Made by a program: the position numbers and the translations under genes
Part shown: piece by piece, positions 32,902-42,666 of the stretch
Layout of the letters: each line of letters opens with the position of its first letter
Position numbering within the stretch: position 1 is the stretch's first letter
NCBI RefSeq assembly: GCF_001864895.1
Contig: NZ_MJGO01000023.1
Location: 21,168-85,167 of the forward strand
Direction: 5' to 3'
From: Curtobacterium sp. MCBA15_009
GTDB taxonomy: Bacteria > Actinomycetota > Actinomycetes > Actinomycetales > Microbacteriaceae
DNA: 64,000 nucleotides
Notes under the pieces: generated by a model
What the model was told of the DNA's origin: nothing
Database searches by the model: none
What the model saw: the letters and a program-made list of their open reading frames with translations, nothing else

Positions 32902-35900
32902 TCACCGCGCGGAGAACCGCAGGTGCAGCGTCCGCGCCTCGGACCGGAGCAGGGCGTCCGGCCACACGTCCGGCCCGCACGCCCGCGACCCGAGCCCGTT
33001 CTGGGCGGCGTCGACGAACAGGTACGTCCGCTCGGGCACCGGCAGCTCGTGCTGGTGTCCCGCGCGGTCGACCTGTTGCGGTGTGTGCCGGGCGAGCGTG
33101 AACCCGGGGAGACGGCCGCGGGTGTCCGGTCGCACGTCCACCCGCAGCAGGTCCCGGTCCCCCGCCGCCAGGTCGAGCTGCCGCAGGTCGCTGCGGTGCC
33201 CGCTCTCCTGCGGCACCGCGTAGGGGAACGTCAGCTGGTCGACCGGCGCCTCGTACCGGCCGACGAGCACGCCCCGCCGCGAGTCCGGGTACGACTCCCC
33301 CGGTCCCGTCCCGAACCACCGCGCACGGTCGACCTCGACCGGCAGGTCGAAACGCACGCCGATCCGCGGCCAGACCGCCCGCCACCGTGCCGACGGCACG
33401 ATGGAGACGTCGAGCACCACCTGCTCGCCGTCGACCTGCCAGCGTTCCTCGAGCGTCACCGCCTCGCGGGTGTCCGCCGCCGCCCACCGGGTGGTGCGCT
33501 GCAGCGAGGTGTCGGTGCGTCGCAGGTCGATCACCCTGGAGCGCAGGCGGTCCAGCCCGGTCTCGCGCCACGCACTCGCGTGCGACGGCCCCGGCACGCC
33601 GAGGCCGCGTCCCGCCATCGGGTCGCTCTCGTCGTAGCTGCCCATGTGCGACCCGGCGTCGTTGTCGGTCGGCGCTCGCCACAGCTCGAGCCGGGGGCCG
33701 TCGACCGGGGCGTCGCACAGCGCGCTCAGGTACCCGGCCCGGAACGTGGCCGGTCCGAGCGCGAACGCCTCGAAGGGGTCGAGCCCGGTCTCAGCCAGCG
33801 TCCGGCTGCGGGTCGGCGTCGGCCGGGAGGCACTGTTCACCACGGCGTGCTGGCCCGCCGCGACGACGTGGCCGCGTCCAGCCCACGGCGTGGCGCCCGC
33901 AAGGGCCGCCGACACCGTCAGCCACGTCTCGCCGCCGAGCTCCGCGCCGGTCGGCACCGCGACCTCGAGTTCGACGACCGTCGCGTCGCCGGCCGCGAGC
34001 GGACCGCCGTCCGCACCGGTGACGGACAGCACACCGGACGAGCGCACGACCCCGTCGAGCTCCACCCGCCAGGGGAAGACGAGGTCCGACGCGTCGGCCG
34101 AGTGCCGCGTGTTCGACACGGTGACCGCCACGACCCGTGTGCCGGTGCCGGTGCTGCTGCGCCGGACCACCGCGAAGCCGAAGCGGATCGGCGCGGCCAC
34201 CGCTGCGAACTCGACGAGACCGGGCGTCGGCGTGCCGTCGGACAGCACCATGCCGTCCATGCAGAACTTCCCGTCGTTCACCGCGGACGGGTCGAAGTCT
34301 CCACCGTGTGCGAAGAACTCCGTCCCCTCGGGCGTCCGGGAACGGATGCCGTGGTCGCGCCACTCCCAGACGAAGCCGCCGTGCAGTCGTGGGAACCGGT
34401 CGACCAGGTCCTCGTAGCGGTCGATGCCGCCGGGACCGTTGCCCATCGCGTGCACGTACTCGCAGAGCAGGAACGGCTTCGTCCGCTGCCGCACCGACTC
34501 CGCGACGGACGCGCCCTCGAGCGCCGCGGTCGAGTCGTCGCCGATGCTGGTGACCTCGGCGATCGACGCGTACATCCGTGAGTAGACGTCTGCGTAGGCG
34601 CCGGCGCGGTCACCCTCGTAGTGCACCGGCCGCTCGGGGTCACGCGCGTGCACCCAGTCGGCCATCGCGGCGAGGTTCGCGCCCGTCCCCGACTCGTTGC
34701 CGAGCGACCACATGACGACCGACGGGTGGTTCTTGTCGCGCTCGACGGTGCGCTCGATCCGATCGAGGTACGTCCGGTGCCACGCGGGATCGTCGCTCGG
34801 GTTGCCGAGCCACTCGTCGACCCCGGGGGCCAGGCCGCTGCCGCCGTGGTGGAACGCGTGCGTCTCGACGTCGCACTCGAGCACCACCCAGAAGCCGAGC
34901 TCGTCGGCGAGGTCGAGCACCCGCGGGTGCGGCGGGTAGTGCGCCGTGCGGATGGCGTTCACGTTGTGCTGCTTCATCAGCGCGAGGTCGCGACGGACGA
35001 AGGCCTCGTCGAAGCCCCGGCCGAGGTCGGGGTGCGTGTCGTGACGGTTCATGCCGTGCAGGACCACGCGCCGTCCGTTGACCAGGAAGCGGTCGCCGAC
35101 GATCGACACCGTCCGGAAGCCGATCCGCTGGTCGATCGTCTCGGCGCCACCGGCACTCGTCACCCGGACGTCGTGCAGCAGCGGCTGCTCGGCGGTCCAC
35201 GGCGCGACCGTTCCCACCTCGACCGGGGCCACGTCGCCGGGACCGGTCCACACCACGTCGACGTCGAGTCCGGGTGCCGAGAGCCGCACGGGGAAGGCTC
35301 CGTCCCCCGCCCGGACCTCCGGGACGATGCGCCCGGTACCGCTCTCGTGGTCGTACTCGGCGCGGAGCCACACGTCCTCGATGCCACCGACCGGACGGGC
35401 CTGCAGGGTCACGTCACGGAAGATGCCCGGCAGCCACCACTGGTCCTGGTCCTCGACGTAGGTCGAGGCGGACCACTGGTGCACACGGACGGCGATCGTG
35501 TTCGTGCCGGCGCGGACAGCGTCGGTGACGTCGAACTCCTGCGCCAGTCGTGAGCCGGTGCCGACGCCGATCTCGACGCCGTTCACCCAGACCCGGTACC
35601 GGGACTCCACGCCGTCGAACCGCAGCACGACCGCCTCGGTGACGGCGCGGTCGACCCACGGCGTGGGGAGGTCGAAGGTCCGTCGGTGGTCACCGGTCGG
35701 GTTCTCGTCCGGGGAGAACGGCGGGTCCTGCGGGAACGGCAGTTGCACGTTCGTGTACTGCGGCGAGCCGTACTTCCCGTCGCCCTGCAGCACCCAGTGT
35801 CCGGGCACGGTCAGCGAGTCCCAGCCCGTGTCGTCGAACGCGGGTTCCGCGAAGGCGTCGACCGCCTCTCCGGGTGGCAGGACGTCGGGCGCGCCGAGGG

Positions 35901-36048
35901 TCCCCGGCGCACCCCGGAGCAACCGGAACCGCCACGCGCCCCCGAGCGACTCGGTCGGTGCGTCGGAGTGCAGCCACGACCGTGCCGGACGGCGGCGACC
36001 GCTGCCCGGCCCGACGTCGTCGAGGTACCGGGCGTCGTGCTCACCCAT
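32902..36048 (-). CDS. lacZ: beta-galactosidase, glycoside hydrolase family 2
   Basis: This 1048-residue enzyme has the full LacZ plan: jelly-roll domain ([20 protein letters not shown]), Ig-like domains, and a TIM barrel with acid/base Glu in [10 protein letters not shown] (about residue 450). The nucleophile Glu is in [16 protein letters not shown] (about 529). A C-terminal small-chain domain ends near [17 protein letters not shown]. No signal peptide is visible, so it acts on imported sugar. It is the last gene of the operon with the CUT1 transporter, a Gfo/Idh/MocA dehydrogenase and a ThuA-like protein; its ATG overlaps the thuA-like gene by eight bases. The substrate may be a modified galactoside rather than lactose. 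Confidence 0.93.
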   Translation of the reverse strand: MGEHDARYLDDVGPGSGRRRPARSWLHSDAPTESLGGAWRFRLLRGAPGTLGAPDVLPPGEAVDAFAEPAFDDTGWDSLTVPGHWVLQGDGKYGSPQYTNVQLPFPQDPPFSPDENPTGDHRRTFDLPTPWVDRAVTEAVVLRFDGVESRYRVWVNGVEIGVGTGSRLAQEFDVTDAVRAGTNTIAVRVHQWSASTYVEDQDQWWLPGIFRDVTLQARPVGGIEDVWLRAEYDHESGTGRIVPEVRAGDGAFPVRLSAPGLDVDVVWTGPGDVAPVEVGTVAPWTAEQPLLHDVRVTSAGGAETIDQRIGFRTVSIVGDRFLVNGRRVVLHGMNRHDTHPDLGRGFDEAFVRRDLALMKQHNVNAIRTAHYPPHPRVLDLADELGFWVVLECDVETHAFHHGGSGLAPGVDEWLGNPSDDPAWHRTYLDRIERTVERDKNHPSVVMWSLGNESGTGANLAAMADWVHARDPERPVHYEGDRAGAYADVYSRMYASIAEVTSIGDDSTAALEGASVAESVRQRTKPFLLCEYVHAMGNGPGGIDRYEDLVDRFPRLHGGFVWEWRDHGIRSRTPEGTEFFAHGGDFDPSAVNDGKFCMDGMVLSDGTPTPGLVEFAAVAAPIRFGFAVVRRSSTGTGTRVVAVTVSNTRHSADASDLVFPWRVELDGVVRSSGVLSVTGADGGPLAAGDATVVELEVAVPTGAELGGETWLTVSAALAGATPWAGRGHVVAAGQHAVVNSASRPTPTRSRTLAETGLDPFEAFALGPATFRAGYLSALCDAPVDGPRLELWRAPTDNDAGSHMGSYDESDPMAGRGLGVPGPSHASAWRETGLDRLRSRVIDLRRTDTSLQRTTRWAAADTREAVTLEERWQVDGEQVVLDVSIVPSARWRAVWPRIGVRFDLPVEVDRARWFGTGPGESYPDSRRGVLVGRYEAPVDQLTFPYAVPQESGHRSDLRQLDLAAGDRDLLRVDVRPDTRGRLPGFTLARHTPQQVDRAGHQHELPVPERTYLFVDAAQNGLGSRACGPDVWPDALLRSEARTLHLRFSAR

Positions 36049-36889
36049 CGGAGCGTCCTCCGGGGGCCGCGACGGGTGCCGCCACGGCGATCCGCTCCCG
36101 TGTGTGGTAGTCGATCAGCTCGCCGTCGGCGTCCGTCAGCACCGGCTGGTCGAACCGGCCGGGCAGGTACATCGGGGTGACCAGGTACGACTCCCTCGGC
36201 TGCTCCGGCCGCGCCCACCGGATCCCGTTCGCGATGACGCGCTGCACGTCCGGGTGGTGGTACACCGGGTACACCTCGTCCCCCGGGCTGAAGTAGAACA
36301 CCCGTCCGTAGCCACGCCGGTACGTGATGCCGCTGCGGAAGACCTCGCCACCCGAGAAGCTGCTGACGAAGACGAGCTCGTCGGGCTCGGGCACGTCGAA
36401 GAACTCGCCGTACATCTCCTGCCCGGGGATCACGATCGGCTGCTGCACACCGGCGGCGATCGGGTGCCGCGGCGAGACGGTCCACACGAGCTCCCGGTCC
36501 TGGTCGTTGCGCCACCGCAGGCTGCAGGTCGTCCCCATCAGCCGTCGGAAGATCTTCGAGTGGTGCCCGGAGTGCAGCACGATGATCCCCATCCCCTCGA
36601 GCACGTGCCGCTGGATCCGGTCGACGACCTCGTCGGCGACCTCGTCGTGCGCGGTGTGGCCCCACCACAGCAACACGTCGGTCTCGGCGAGCAGGTCCTC
36701 GGTCATGCCGTGCTCCGGGTCGTCGAGGACCCGGGTCGTCACCGTGGCGTCGCCGTCGAGCAGGGTCCGCACGGCGTCCGCGATGGTCGTGTGCATGCCG
36801 TCGGGGTAGATCTCGCGGACGACCGGGTTGACCTGTTCATGCCGGTTCTCTCCCCAGACGACGACCCGGATCGGTGCTGTCTCGGTCAT
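36041..36889 (-). CDS. ThuA-like protein (trehalose-utilisation family)
   Basis: This 282-residue protein has the ThuA/class I glutamine-amidotransferase-like fold: [10 protein letters not shown] at the start, [14 protein letters not shown] (about residue 72), [20 protein letters not shown] (about residue 100) and [20 protein letters not shown] (about residue 197). ThuA with a ThuB-type Gfo/Idh/MocA oxidoreductase is known for metabolism of disaccharides through 3-keto forms. Here the two genes overlap (ATGA) inside a galactosidase operon, which suggests the same chemistry on a galactoside. Start at the overlapping ATG. Confidence 0.85.
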   Translation of the reverse strand: MTETAPIRVVVWGENRHEQVNPVVREIYPDGMHTTIADAVRTLLDGDATVTTRVLDDPEHGMTEDLLAETDVLLWWGHTAHDEVADEVVDRIQRHVLEGMGIIVLHSGHHSKIFRRLMGTTCSLRWRNDQDRELVWTVSPRHPIAAGVQQPIVIPGQEMYGEFFDVPEPDELVFVSSFSGGEVFRSGITYRRGYGRVFYFSPGDEVYPVYHHPDVQRVIANGIRWARPEQPRESYLVTPMYLPGRFDQPVLTDADGELIDYHTRERIAVAAPVAAPGGRSDG

Positions 36890-38022
36890 CGTGCGCCTCC
36901 TGCGCTCATGGCGGGGGCGGATCCCCACGCCGGTGTCTCGATCCCGTCGGCCGCGCTCGTCCACGAGCGCAACCGTGCGGCGACGTCCTGGTGCGGCTCG
37001 TGCGCGACGGCGTGCGCGAGGGCGTCCTCGAGCAGGTCGGTGACCGCCACACGGCGTCCGCCGTCGGCGCTGCTCCGGAGCGCGCCCTCGACCATGGCCA
37101 GGCTCCGGACGTTGTGCCGGACCTCGTTCTGCGGGGTGGTCCCCGTGCGCACGGCGCGGACGAAGTCCTCGAGGGACCCCTCGATGCCCTCCCGCTGGTC
37201 GACGACGTCGAAGCCCGCCCCGGGGACGTCGAGCGTCACCCGTTCGTCGCCGTCCCACCCGGCGGCGCCGTGTTCGCCGTGCACGTGCCAGTCGGCGTTC
37301 CACGAGGTCTGCAGTCCGGGGGTCGCGCGGCTGCCGGTGTAGACGAACCGGGCGCCGGAGGCGAGCTCGAACTCGGCCGACGCGGAGGCGTGGCCCGCGA
37401 ACCAGCTCCACGGCGGGTTCCACGAGCTGCAGCGAACCGCGACCGGCTCGTCGTCGACCAGGAACCGGAGCATGTCGAAGTGGTGCACCGACATGTCGAC
37501 GAGCAGTGGGTGCGCCATCTGCTCCCGGAACCCGGGCTCGTGGTCGGCGTGGAAGAAGCGCGCGCCCACCGCCCCGAGCGGCCCGACGGCGGCGACCGCG
37601 GCACGGAACGCCGTGAGGTGCCGGAAGTAGCGCCGCGACTGGCTGACGACCAGCAGGTTGCCGGTGAGGTCGGCGAGGGCGACCTGCGCGAGCGCCTCGG
37701 CCACGGTGGGCGCGAGGGGCTTCTCGCACAGCACCGGGTACCCCGCCCGCAGCGCCTCCTCGTTGACGACGCGGTGTGCCTGCGGGACCGTGACGTTGAC
37801 GACCGCACGGGCGCCGCTGGCCCCGGCGACGTCGGACACCGACGTGCCGACGACCGCGTCCGGCAGCCCAGCCGACGCCGTTGCCCGTCGGGCGGCGTCG
37901 AGGTCGAGGTCGACGACGCCGACCGGTTCGGCGACCGGCGAGGCGGCGAGCATCCGGATCCAGTCGCCGCCCATCGCGCCGGCACCGACGACGACGACCG
38001 GCAGGCGGTCCTGGCCGCTCAT
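36886..38022 (-). CDS. Gfo/Idh/MocA-family oxidoreductase
   Basis: This 378-residue NAD(P)-dependent sugar dehydrogenase has the Rossmann motif [13 protein letters not shown] near residue 9. The family motif [17 protein letters not shown] (about residue 95) contains the catalytic-region Glu-Lys-Pro. A substrate-domain segment [13 protein letters not shown] (about residue 176) carries the usual paired His. It probably oxidises or epimerises the imported sugar, possibly at C3. It overlaps the permease upstream and the thuA-like gene downstream by ATGA. Confidence 0.9.
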   Translation of the reverse strand: MSGQDRLPVVVVGAGAMGGDWIRMLAASPVAEPVGVVDLDLDAARRATASAGLPDAVVGTSVSDVAGASGARAVVNVTVPQAHRVVNEEALRAGYPVLCEKPLAPTVAEALAQVALADLTGNLLVVSQSRRYFRHLTAFRAAVAAVGPLGAVGARFFHADHEPGFREQMAHPLLVDMSVHHFDMLRFLVDDEPVAVRCSSWNPPWSWFAGHASASAEFELASGARFVYTGSRATPGLQTSWNADWHVHGEHGAAGWDGDERVTLDVPGAGFDVVDQREGIEGSLEDFVRAVRTGTTPQNEVRHNVRSLAMVEGALRSSADGGRRVAVTDLLEDALAHAVAHEPHQDVAARLRSWTSAADGIETPAWGSAPAMSAGGAR

Positions 38023-38912
38023 CCCTTCACCGCCCCGCCGAGGCTCGACCGGAGCAGGTTCTTCCGCACGAACACGTAGAGCACGGCCGGCGGCAGGACG
38101 TAGACGATCGACGTCGCCGCGAGCAGCCCCCAGTCGACCTGGTGGTTCTCGCTGAACGCCCGGAACAGGCCGATGGACAGCGGGTAGAGCTCCTGGCTCT
38201 GCAACATCACGAGCGGGGTGAGGAAGTCGCCCCACACGCCCATGAAGGTCAGCATCGCCGCCGCACCGAGACCGGGGCCGGCCAGGGGCAGCACGATCCG
38301 CCAGATCGCCTGGAACCGGCTGGTGCCGTCCACCCAGGCGGCCTCTTCGAGCTCGATCGGCACGGCCGAGATCGTGCCCTTCAGCAGCCAGAGCGTCACC
38401 GGGAGCTGCAGCACCGCCTCGACCAGGATGAGCCCCCAGAGCGTGTTCGTCAGCTTGAGGTTCACCAGGATCAGGTACAGGGCGACGATCGTCGCCGGCG
38501 CCGGCACCACGCGGATGAGCAGGATGCCGAACATGAACAGCCGGCGCCCGGGGAACTCGAACCGTGCGAGCGCGTACCCGCCGGCAAGCCCGAGGACCAG
38601 GTTCAGGGCGGTCGCCCCGACGCCGATCACCAGACTGTTCCAGAGCAGCAGGGGCGTGCCCGAGTCGGCGAAGAACGCGGCGAAGTTGGTCAGCGACAGC
38701 GTCGGGAGCTGCACGTTCGGCCCGGCAGCGCTGTCGAACGCGCTGAGCAGGACCCACAGGAACGGGACCAGGCAGAACAGTGCGAGCATCGTGACGAGCA
38801 CGTACGCGAGCGTGCGCTGCACCACGGTGAGCGCCCGGAACGGTCGGCGACGCGGTGCCGGGCCGGGTTCGGTGACGCCGAGCGGCGTCGGACGGTCGGT
38901 GATCGCGGTCAT
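38019..38912 (-). CDS. sugar ABC transporter permease (MalG-like, CUT1)
   Basis: This 297-residue permease has six hydrophobic helices and the EAA loop [20 protein letters not shown] (about residues 195-214) that contacts the ATPase. It is the second membrane subunit of the carbohydrate importer coded with 38914-39855 and 39852-41198. No ATPase gene lies in the operon, so a shared MsiK-type ATPase elsewhere must energise it. The ATG follows the other permease stop directly. Confidence 0.93.
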   Translation of the reverse strand: MTAITDRPTPLGVTEPGPAPRRRPFRALTVVQRTLAYVLVTMLALFCLVPFLWVLLSAFDSAAGPNVQLPTLSLTNFAAFFADSGTPLLLWNSLVIGVGATALNLVLGLAGGYALARFEFPGRRLFMFGILLIRVVPAPATIVALYLILVNLKLTNTLWGLILVEAVLQLPVTLWLLKGTISAVPIELEEAAWVDGTSRFQAIWRIVLPLAGPGLGAAAMLTFMGVWGDFLTPLVMLQSQELYPLSIGLFRAFSENHQVDWGLLAATSIVYVLPPAVLYVFVRKNLLRSSLGGAVKG

Positions 38913-38913
38913 G

Positions 38914-39855
38914 TCAGACCTCCACCTTCGCGAGTCGGACGTAGACGAGACCGAGCACCAGGACGATCACGAGCAGGATCATCGAGGCGGCGCTGCCGAT
39001 GCCGATCTGGGAGAACTGCAGCGCGCGCTCGTAGATGTAGATCGCCGCGAGCCGGGTCTGGCCGCCCGGGCCGCCCTGCGTCAGGAAGTACACCAGGCCG
39101 AACGTGCCCACGGTGCTGATCGTGGTGAGCAGCAGGTACAGGAAGACCGGTCCGCGGATGAGCGGCAGGGTCACGTGCCGGAAGACCTGCACGGCCCGGG
39201 CGCCGTCGATCCGCGCGGCCTCGATGAGCTCCACCGGGACGTCCTCCAGTGCGGCCTGGAACATGATCATCGCGAAGGCGATGCCACGCCAGATGTTCAC
39301 GGTGATGATGGCCGCCATCGGGACGACCTGCAGCCAGTCCGTCTCGCCCATCCCGAACAGCTGCGTCAGGCGGTTGAGCGTGCCCTCGGAGTTGTTCGAC
39401 AGGACGCTCGCCCAGGTCAGGGCGGCGACCACCTCGGGGACGACCATCGGCATGAGCACGGCGGCACCGAAGAAGCCCTTGCCGCGCATCCACGGGCGAC
39501 TGAGCAGGAGTGCCGCCGCCATGCCGAGCACCGTCTGCCCGATGATCGCGGAGTAGAGCACGAACTCGCCGGTGTGCCCGAGCGAGCGCAGGAACTCGGA
39601 GTTCGTCAGCAGGTAGACGTAGTTGTCGAAGCCGACGAACTTCGGGTCGCGTGCGGCGAACCCGGTGAGCTGCGTGTTCGTGAAGCTCAGGTACATCCCG
39701 TAGAAGGCGGGCGCGACGATGAACAGCACGATGAGCGCCGCGGCCGGCCCGAGCAGCAGGAGCACGAGCGGACCGGTGCGTCGGCGTCGTCGCCGCGGGG
39801 GCGGCGGCGACGGCTGCACCGTCGTCGCCGCCACCGTCGTGGTGGACGTCGTCAC
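38914..39855 (-). CDS. sugar ABC transporter permease (MalF-like, CUT1)
   Basis: This 313-residue permease has an Arg/Pro-rich cytosolic start, six helices and the EAA loop ELIEAARIDGARAVQVFRHV (about residues 215-234), followed by TLPLIRGP. It starts at a GTG that overlaps the binding-protein stop (GTGA). It pairs with the MalG-like permease downstream. Confidence 0.93.
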   Translation of the reverse strand: MTTSTTTVAATTVQPSPPPPRRRRRRTGPLVLLLLGPAAALIVLFIVAPAFYGMYLSFTNTQLTGFAARDPKFVGFDNYVYLLTNSEFLRSLGHTGEFVLYSAIIGQTVLGMAAALLLSRPWMRGKGFFGAAVLMPMVVPEVVAALTWASVLSNNSEGTLNRLTQLFGMGETDWLQVVPMAAIITVNIWRGIAFAMIMFQAALEDVPVELIEAARIDGARAVQVFRHVTLPLIRGPVFLYLLLTTISTVGTFGLVYFLTQGGPGGQTRLAAIYIYERALQFSQIGIGSAASMILLVIVLVLGLVYVRLAKVEV

Positions 39856-41198
39856 TTGACCAGGTCCGGTCCGAGCAGGTCGGCCGCGTTCTTCTTGAAC
39901 GCCGCGTACGCCTGCGCGCCGTCGGCCTTGCCGGTGATGATGAGCTCCGTCGCCGAGGCCACGGCCTGGGCGACCTGTTCGGAACCGTCACCCGTCGGGA
40001 CGTAGACGCTCGTCTTCAGGTCCTCTCCGGCCTGCAGGAGCTTCGGCTCCTTCGAGTACGGCGCCACGTCCGCGAGGTCGTCGCGGGGTGCTGCGGCACC
40101 GGAGGCCACGAGCTGGTCGGCCAGGGGCTTGCCCTGCGACAGGTACTGGGCGAAGAGCATCGCCGCGTCCTTGTGCTCGGACTTCGCGGGGATCGCGTAG
40201 CCGGAGCCGAGGCCGCTCCACCCGAAGGGCTCGTCGCCGTCGCGGAGGGCCGGGTACTGCCAGGTGTCGACCTTCTCGTCGAGGCCCTCGATCGGAGCGG
40301 CACCGTCGGGGCCCCAGTCGAACTTCCAGCCGTTCGTGCCCTGGGCCGCGACCTGGATCTTCCCCTCCGGGAACTTGACGTACTTGGTCGGCTCCCACGG
40401 GTTCGGGTTCTCGAGGTCCTGGACCGGCAGCAGGCCCTTGCTGTAGAGCTCGCTGTACAGGTCGAACACGGCCGGGAAGCCGGCGCTGTCGAGGTTCCAC
40501 TTGCCGGTCTTCAGGCTGTAGTAGTCCTTCGTCGTCCCGCCGAGGATCGGCTGGAAGCCCTCGGTCCAGGTGCTGCCGCCCCAGGCCGTACCGGCCGGCA
40601 CGACGATCGGGGTGTCCCCGGTCTCGTCCTTGATCTGCACGAGCCGGGCGATGAGGTCGTCCCAGGTGGCCGGCTGCGAGGTCTCGATGCCCATCTTCGT
40701 GAGCAGGTCCTTGCGGTAGAACAGGTTCTGCACCCCGGTGTCGTGCACGAGGGCGTAGATGTGGCCGTCCTGGCGGACCATCGCCTTCTTGAACTGCGGG
40801 TAGTAGTGGTCCCACCCGTCCCACGAGTCGAGGTAGTCGTCGAGCGGCGCCAGGTAACCGGCGCCGGCGAAGCCCGGCACCAGGCTGTCGCCGAGGTCGA
40901 TGAGGTCCGGGGCCTCACCGGCGATGAGCTGCTGCGTCATCTTCGTCTTGAACTGGTCGTCCGTCAGGACGTCCCCGACGAGCTTGACCGTGATGTCCTT
41001 GCCCTGCTTCTTCATCGCGGCCTCGAACCCCGGGATCTGCTCCTTGACGACGTCGATGCGGGTCTGCTGGAACTCGGTGACGGTGATGGTCACGTCGTCC
41101 GTGGAGCCGCCGGCACTGCTGCTCGAGGAGCAGGCGGTCAGTCCTCCGCCCGCGAGCAGGAGGGTGATCAGTGCGGCTGTACGGCGGTGTCGCTTCAT
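39852..41198 (-). CDS. sugar ABC transporter substrate-binding lipoprotein
   Basis: This 448-residue family-1 solute-binding protein has a lipoprotein signal peptide: basic MKRHRR, hydrophobic core and the lipobox LTAC, with Cys near residue 23, then a Ser-rich linker. The mature part has typical features of CUT1 binding proteins (PDLIDLGDSLVPGFAGAGYL, then FAQYLSQGKPLADQL). The ATG at 41198 has GGAGAGG about eight bases upstream; a GTG 11 codons earlier is less likely because it would add a polar stretch before the signal. It is the first gene of the galactoside operon, under the ROK operator. Confidence 0.92.
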   Translation of the reverse strand: MKRHRRTAALITLLLAGGGLTACSSSSSAGGSTDDVTITVTEFQQTRIDVVKEQIPGFEAAMKKQGKDITVKLVGDVLTDDQFKTKMTQQLIAGEAPDLIDLGDSLVPGFAGAGYLAPLDDYLDSWDGWDHYYPQFKKAMVRQDGHIYALVHDTGVQNLFYRKDLLTKMGIETSQPATWDDLIARLVQIKDETGDTPIVVPAGTAWGGSTWTEGFQPILGGTTKDYYSLKTGKWNLDSAGFPAVFDLYSELYSKGLLPVQDLENPNPWEPTKYVKFPEGKIQVAAQGTNGWKFDWGPDGAAPIEGLDEKVDTWQYPALRDGDEPFGWSGLGSGYAIPAKSEHKDAAMLFAQYLSQGKPLADQLVASGAAAPRDDLADVAPYSKEPKLLQAGEDLKTSVYVPTGDGSEQVAQAVASATELIITGKADGAQAYAAFKKNAADLLGPDLVK

Positions 41199-41238
41199 TG
41201 CGCTGCCTCTCCGCTCGCCCCCGTCGGCCACTTTGCCT

Positions 41239-41322
41239 ATCGAATGGGTTAAAGCGTGCGGTCAGGCTAGGTGGCTCCGAGATCGGTCGTCAAGAGATCG
41301 GCCCGTATTAATCCCATTCGAT
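41239..41322 (-). promoter_or_regulatory. promoter of the galactoside operon with paired ROK operator sites
   Basis: ATCGAATGGGTTAA (41239-41252) faces TTAATCCCATTCGAT (41308-41322): the same site in opposite orientation, one base insertion apart. Between them on the minus strand lies a promoter, TTGACG (41288-41293), 18 bases, TAGCCT (41264-41269). One site lies just after the expected start and the other upstream, close to the divergent rok gene, so looping repression by the ROK protein is likely. Confidence 0.7.
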
Positions 41323-41378
41323 GGATGAACGGCAGAAGTGGCACACTGCTGTGATCGACACGACTGCGGAAGGCGCGG

Positions 41379-42590
41379 ATGGTCAAGGGCAGCAACCTCC
41401 TCCGCCTGGGTGACTACAACCAGGCGGTGGTGCTCGACCTGCTCCGACGCGAGTCGGGTCAGAGTCGCGCTGAACTGCAACGGCGGTCCGGTCTCGCCTC
41501 GCAGACCGTGTCGAACATCACGCGGCGGCTGATCGACGCCGAGATGATCCGCGAGGACGAGCCGGCGCTCACGGTCCGGGGGCGGCCGAGCATCCCGCTC
41601 GCCGTCAACGGCGCCGGGGCGTTCGCGATCGGCGTGCACGTCGACCCTGCCCGTCTCACGATCCTGCTGCTCGACGTCGCCGGCTCGGTCCTGCGCACGC
41701 AGCACCTGCCGACGCCGCAGGCGACGAACCCGCACGAGGTCATCACGCTCGTCGCGGTCGCCACCGGCCGGCTCATCCGCGATGCCGGGGTCGACCGCTC
41801 GCGTGTCCTGGGCCTCGGCATCGCCGCACCCGGTCCGCTCGACGTGGACGCCGGCGTCGTCCTCGACCCACCGCAGCTGCCGCTCTGGCGTGACGTCCGT
41901 CTGCGTGCGGACCTGCACGACGCCACGGGTCTGCCCGTCCTGCTCGAGAAGGACGTCACCGCCGCCGCGACCGCCGAGCTGCGCGACACCGCCGCGTCGG
42001 ACTTCCTGTTCGTCTACCTCGGGTCGGGTGTCGGCGCCTCGGTCGTCTCCGGCGGCCGGGTGTTCCGCGGCGCGAGCAACAACATCGGTGAGATCGGCGA
42101 CATCCTCGTCGACCCGTCGGCGGAGGACCTCGGCTGGACCGGTCGACGCGGCGGGCTCGCGGCCGCCTGCGTGCCCGAGGCGCTGGCCATCCAAGCGGCG
42201 CACGCCGGCATCGTCCCGCTGCCGGACCTCGACGACTACTTGGCGATCGACGCCGCCTGCAGCGCGCTCTCGTCCCTGGCCGACGACGGGGACGACGACG
42301 CCCTCCACCTGCTCGAACGGGCCGCCCGACGGCTCGCCGTGGGCATCGGTGTGCTCACGAACTTCATCGACGTGCCGCTCGTCGTCCTCGGGGGCCCGAC
42401 GTGGGGTCGGCTCGAGCGGTCGTTCGCCCCCGTGCTCGAGACCGCGGTCCAGCAGGAACTGATCGTCTCGCGCCCGGGGTTCCGGGTCGTCGGGTCCGGG
42501 GTCGGCGAACAGATCGCCGCGCAGGGGGCCGCCGAACTCGTGATGGACCACTTCCTCAGCCCGCGCGCCACGGCCCTCGTGCCGGACTGA
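41379..42590 (+). CDS. ROK-family transcriptional regulator
   Basis: This 403-residue protein has an N-terminal winged helix (NQAVVLDLLRRESGQSRAEL, QRRSGLASQTVSNITRRLI, about residues 14-52). An ROK sugar-kinase-like domain follows (FAIGVHVDPARLTILLLDV; GLGIAAPGPLD; YLGSGVGASVVSGG). The zinc-binding CxCGxxGCxE motif of ROK proteins is replaced by DLGWTGRRGG at about residue 252, so metal binding is probably lost. It is divergent from the galactoside operon and is its likely repressor. GGAAGG precedes the ATG. Confidence 0.9.
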   Translation: MVKGSNLLRLGDYNQAVVLDLLRRESGQSRAELQRRSGLASQTVSNITRRLIDAEMIREDEPALTVRGRPSIPLAVNGAGAFAIGVHVDPARLTILLLDVAGSVLRTQHLPTPQATNPHEVITLVAVATGRLIRDAGVDRSRVLGLGIAAPGPLDVDAGVVLDPPQLPLWRDVRLRADLHDATGLPVLLEKDVTAAATAELRDTAASDFLFVYLGSGVGASVVSGGRVFRGASNNIGEIGDILVDPSAEDLGWTGRRGGLAAACVPEALAIQAAHAGIVPLPDLDDYLAIDAACSALSSLADDGDDDALHLLERAARRLAVGIGVLTNFIDVPLVVLGGPTWGRLERSFAPVLETAVQQELIVSRPGFRVVGSGVGEQIAAQGAAELVMDHFLSPRATALVPD

Positions 42591-42610
42591 CGGCGCCGGG
42601 GACGGCGACG

Positions 42611-42635
42611 GTCGGGTCCCCCGCGGGGACCCGAC
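42611..42635. terminator. bidirectional terminator between rok and flgE
   Basis: GTCGGGTCCCC (42611-42621) pairs perfectly with 42625-42635 around a three-base loop. It lies between the convergent rok and flgE genes, 20 bases after the rok stop. Confidence 0.7.
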
Positions 42636-42666
42636 CGACACCGCTCACCAACGGTCAGCGCGCCGA

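Noticed and set aside
41237..41264. A TGAC-N16-TTCGATAG match to the flagellar promoter pattern before the sugar-binding protein gene
   Set aside because: It overlaps the ROK operator palindrome, which explains the ATCGAA part, and a better TTGACG/TAGCCT promoter lies next to it. One chance match of this quality is expected.
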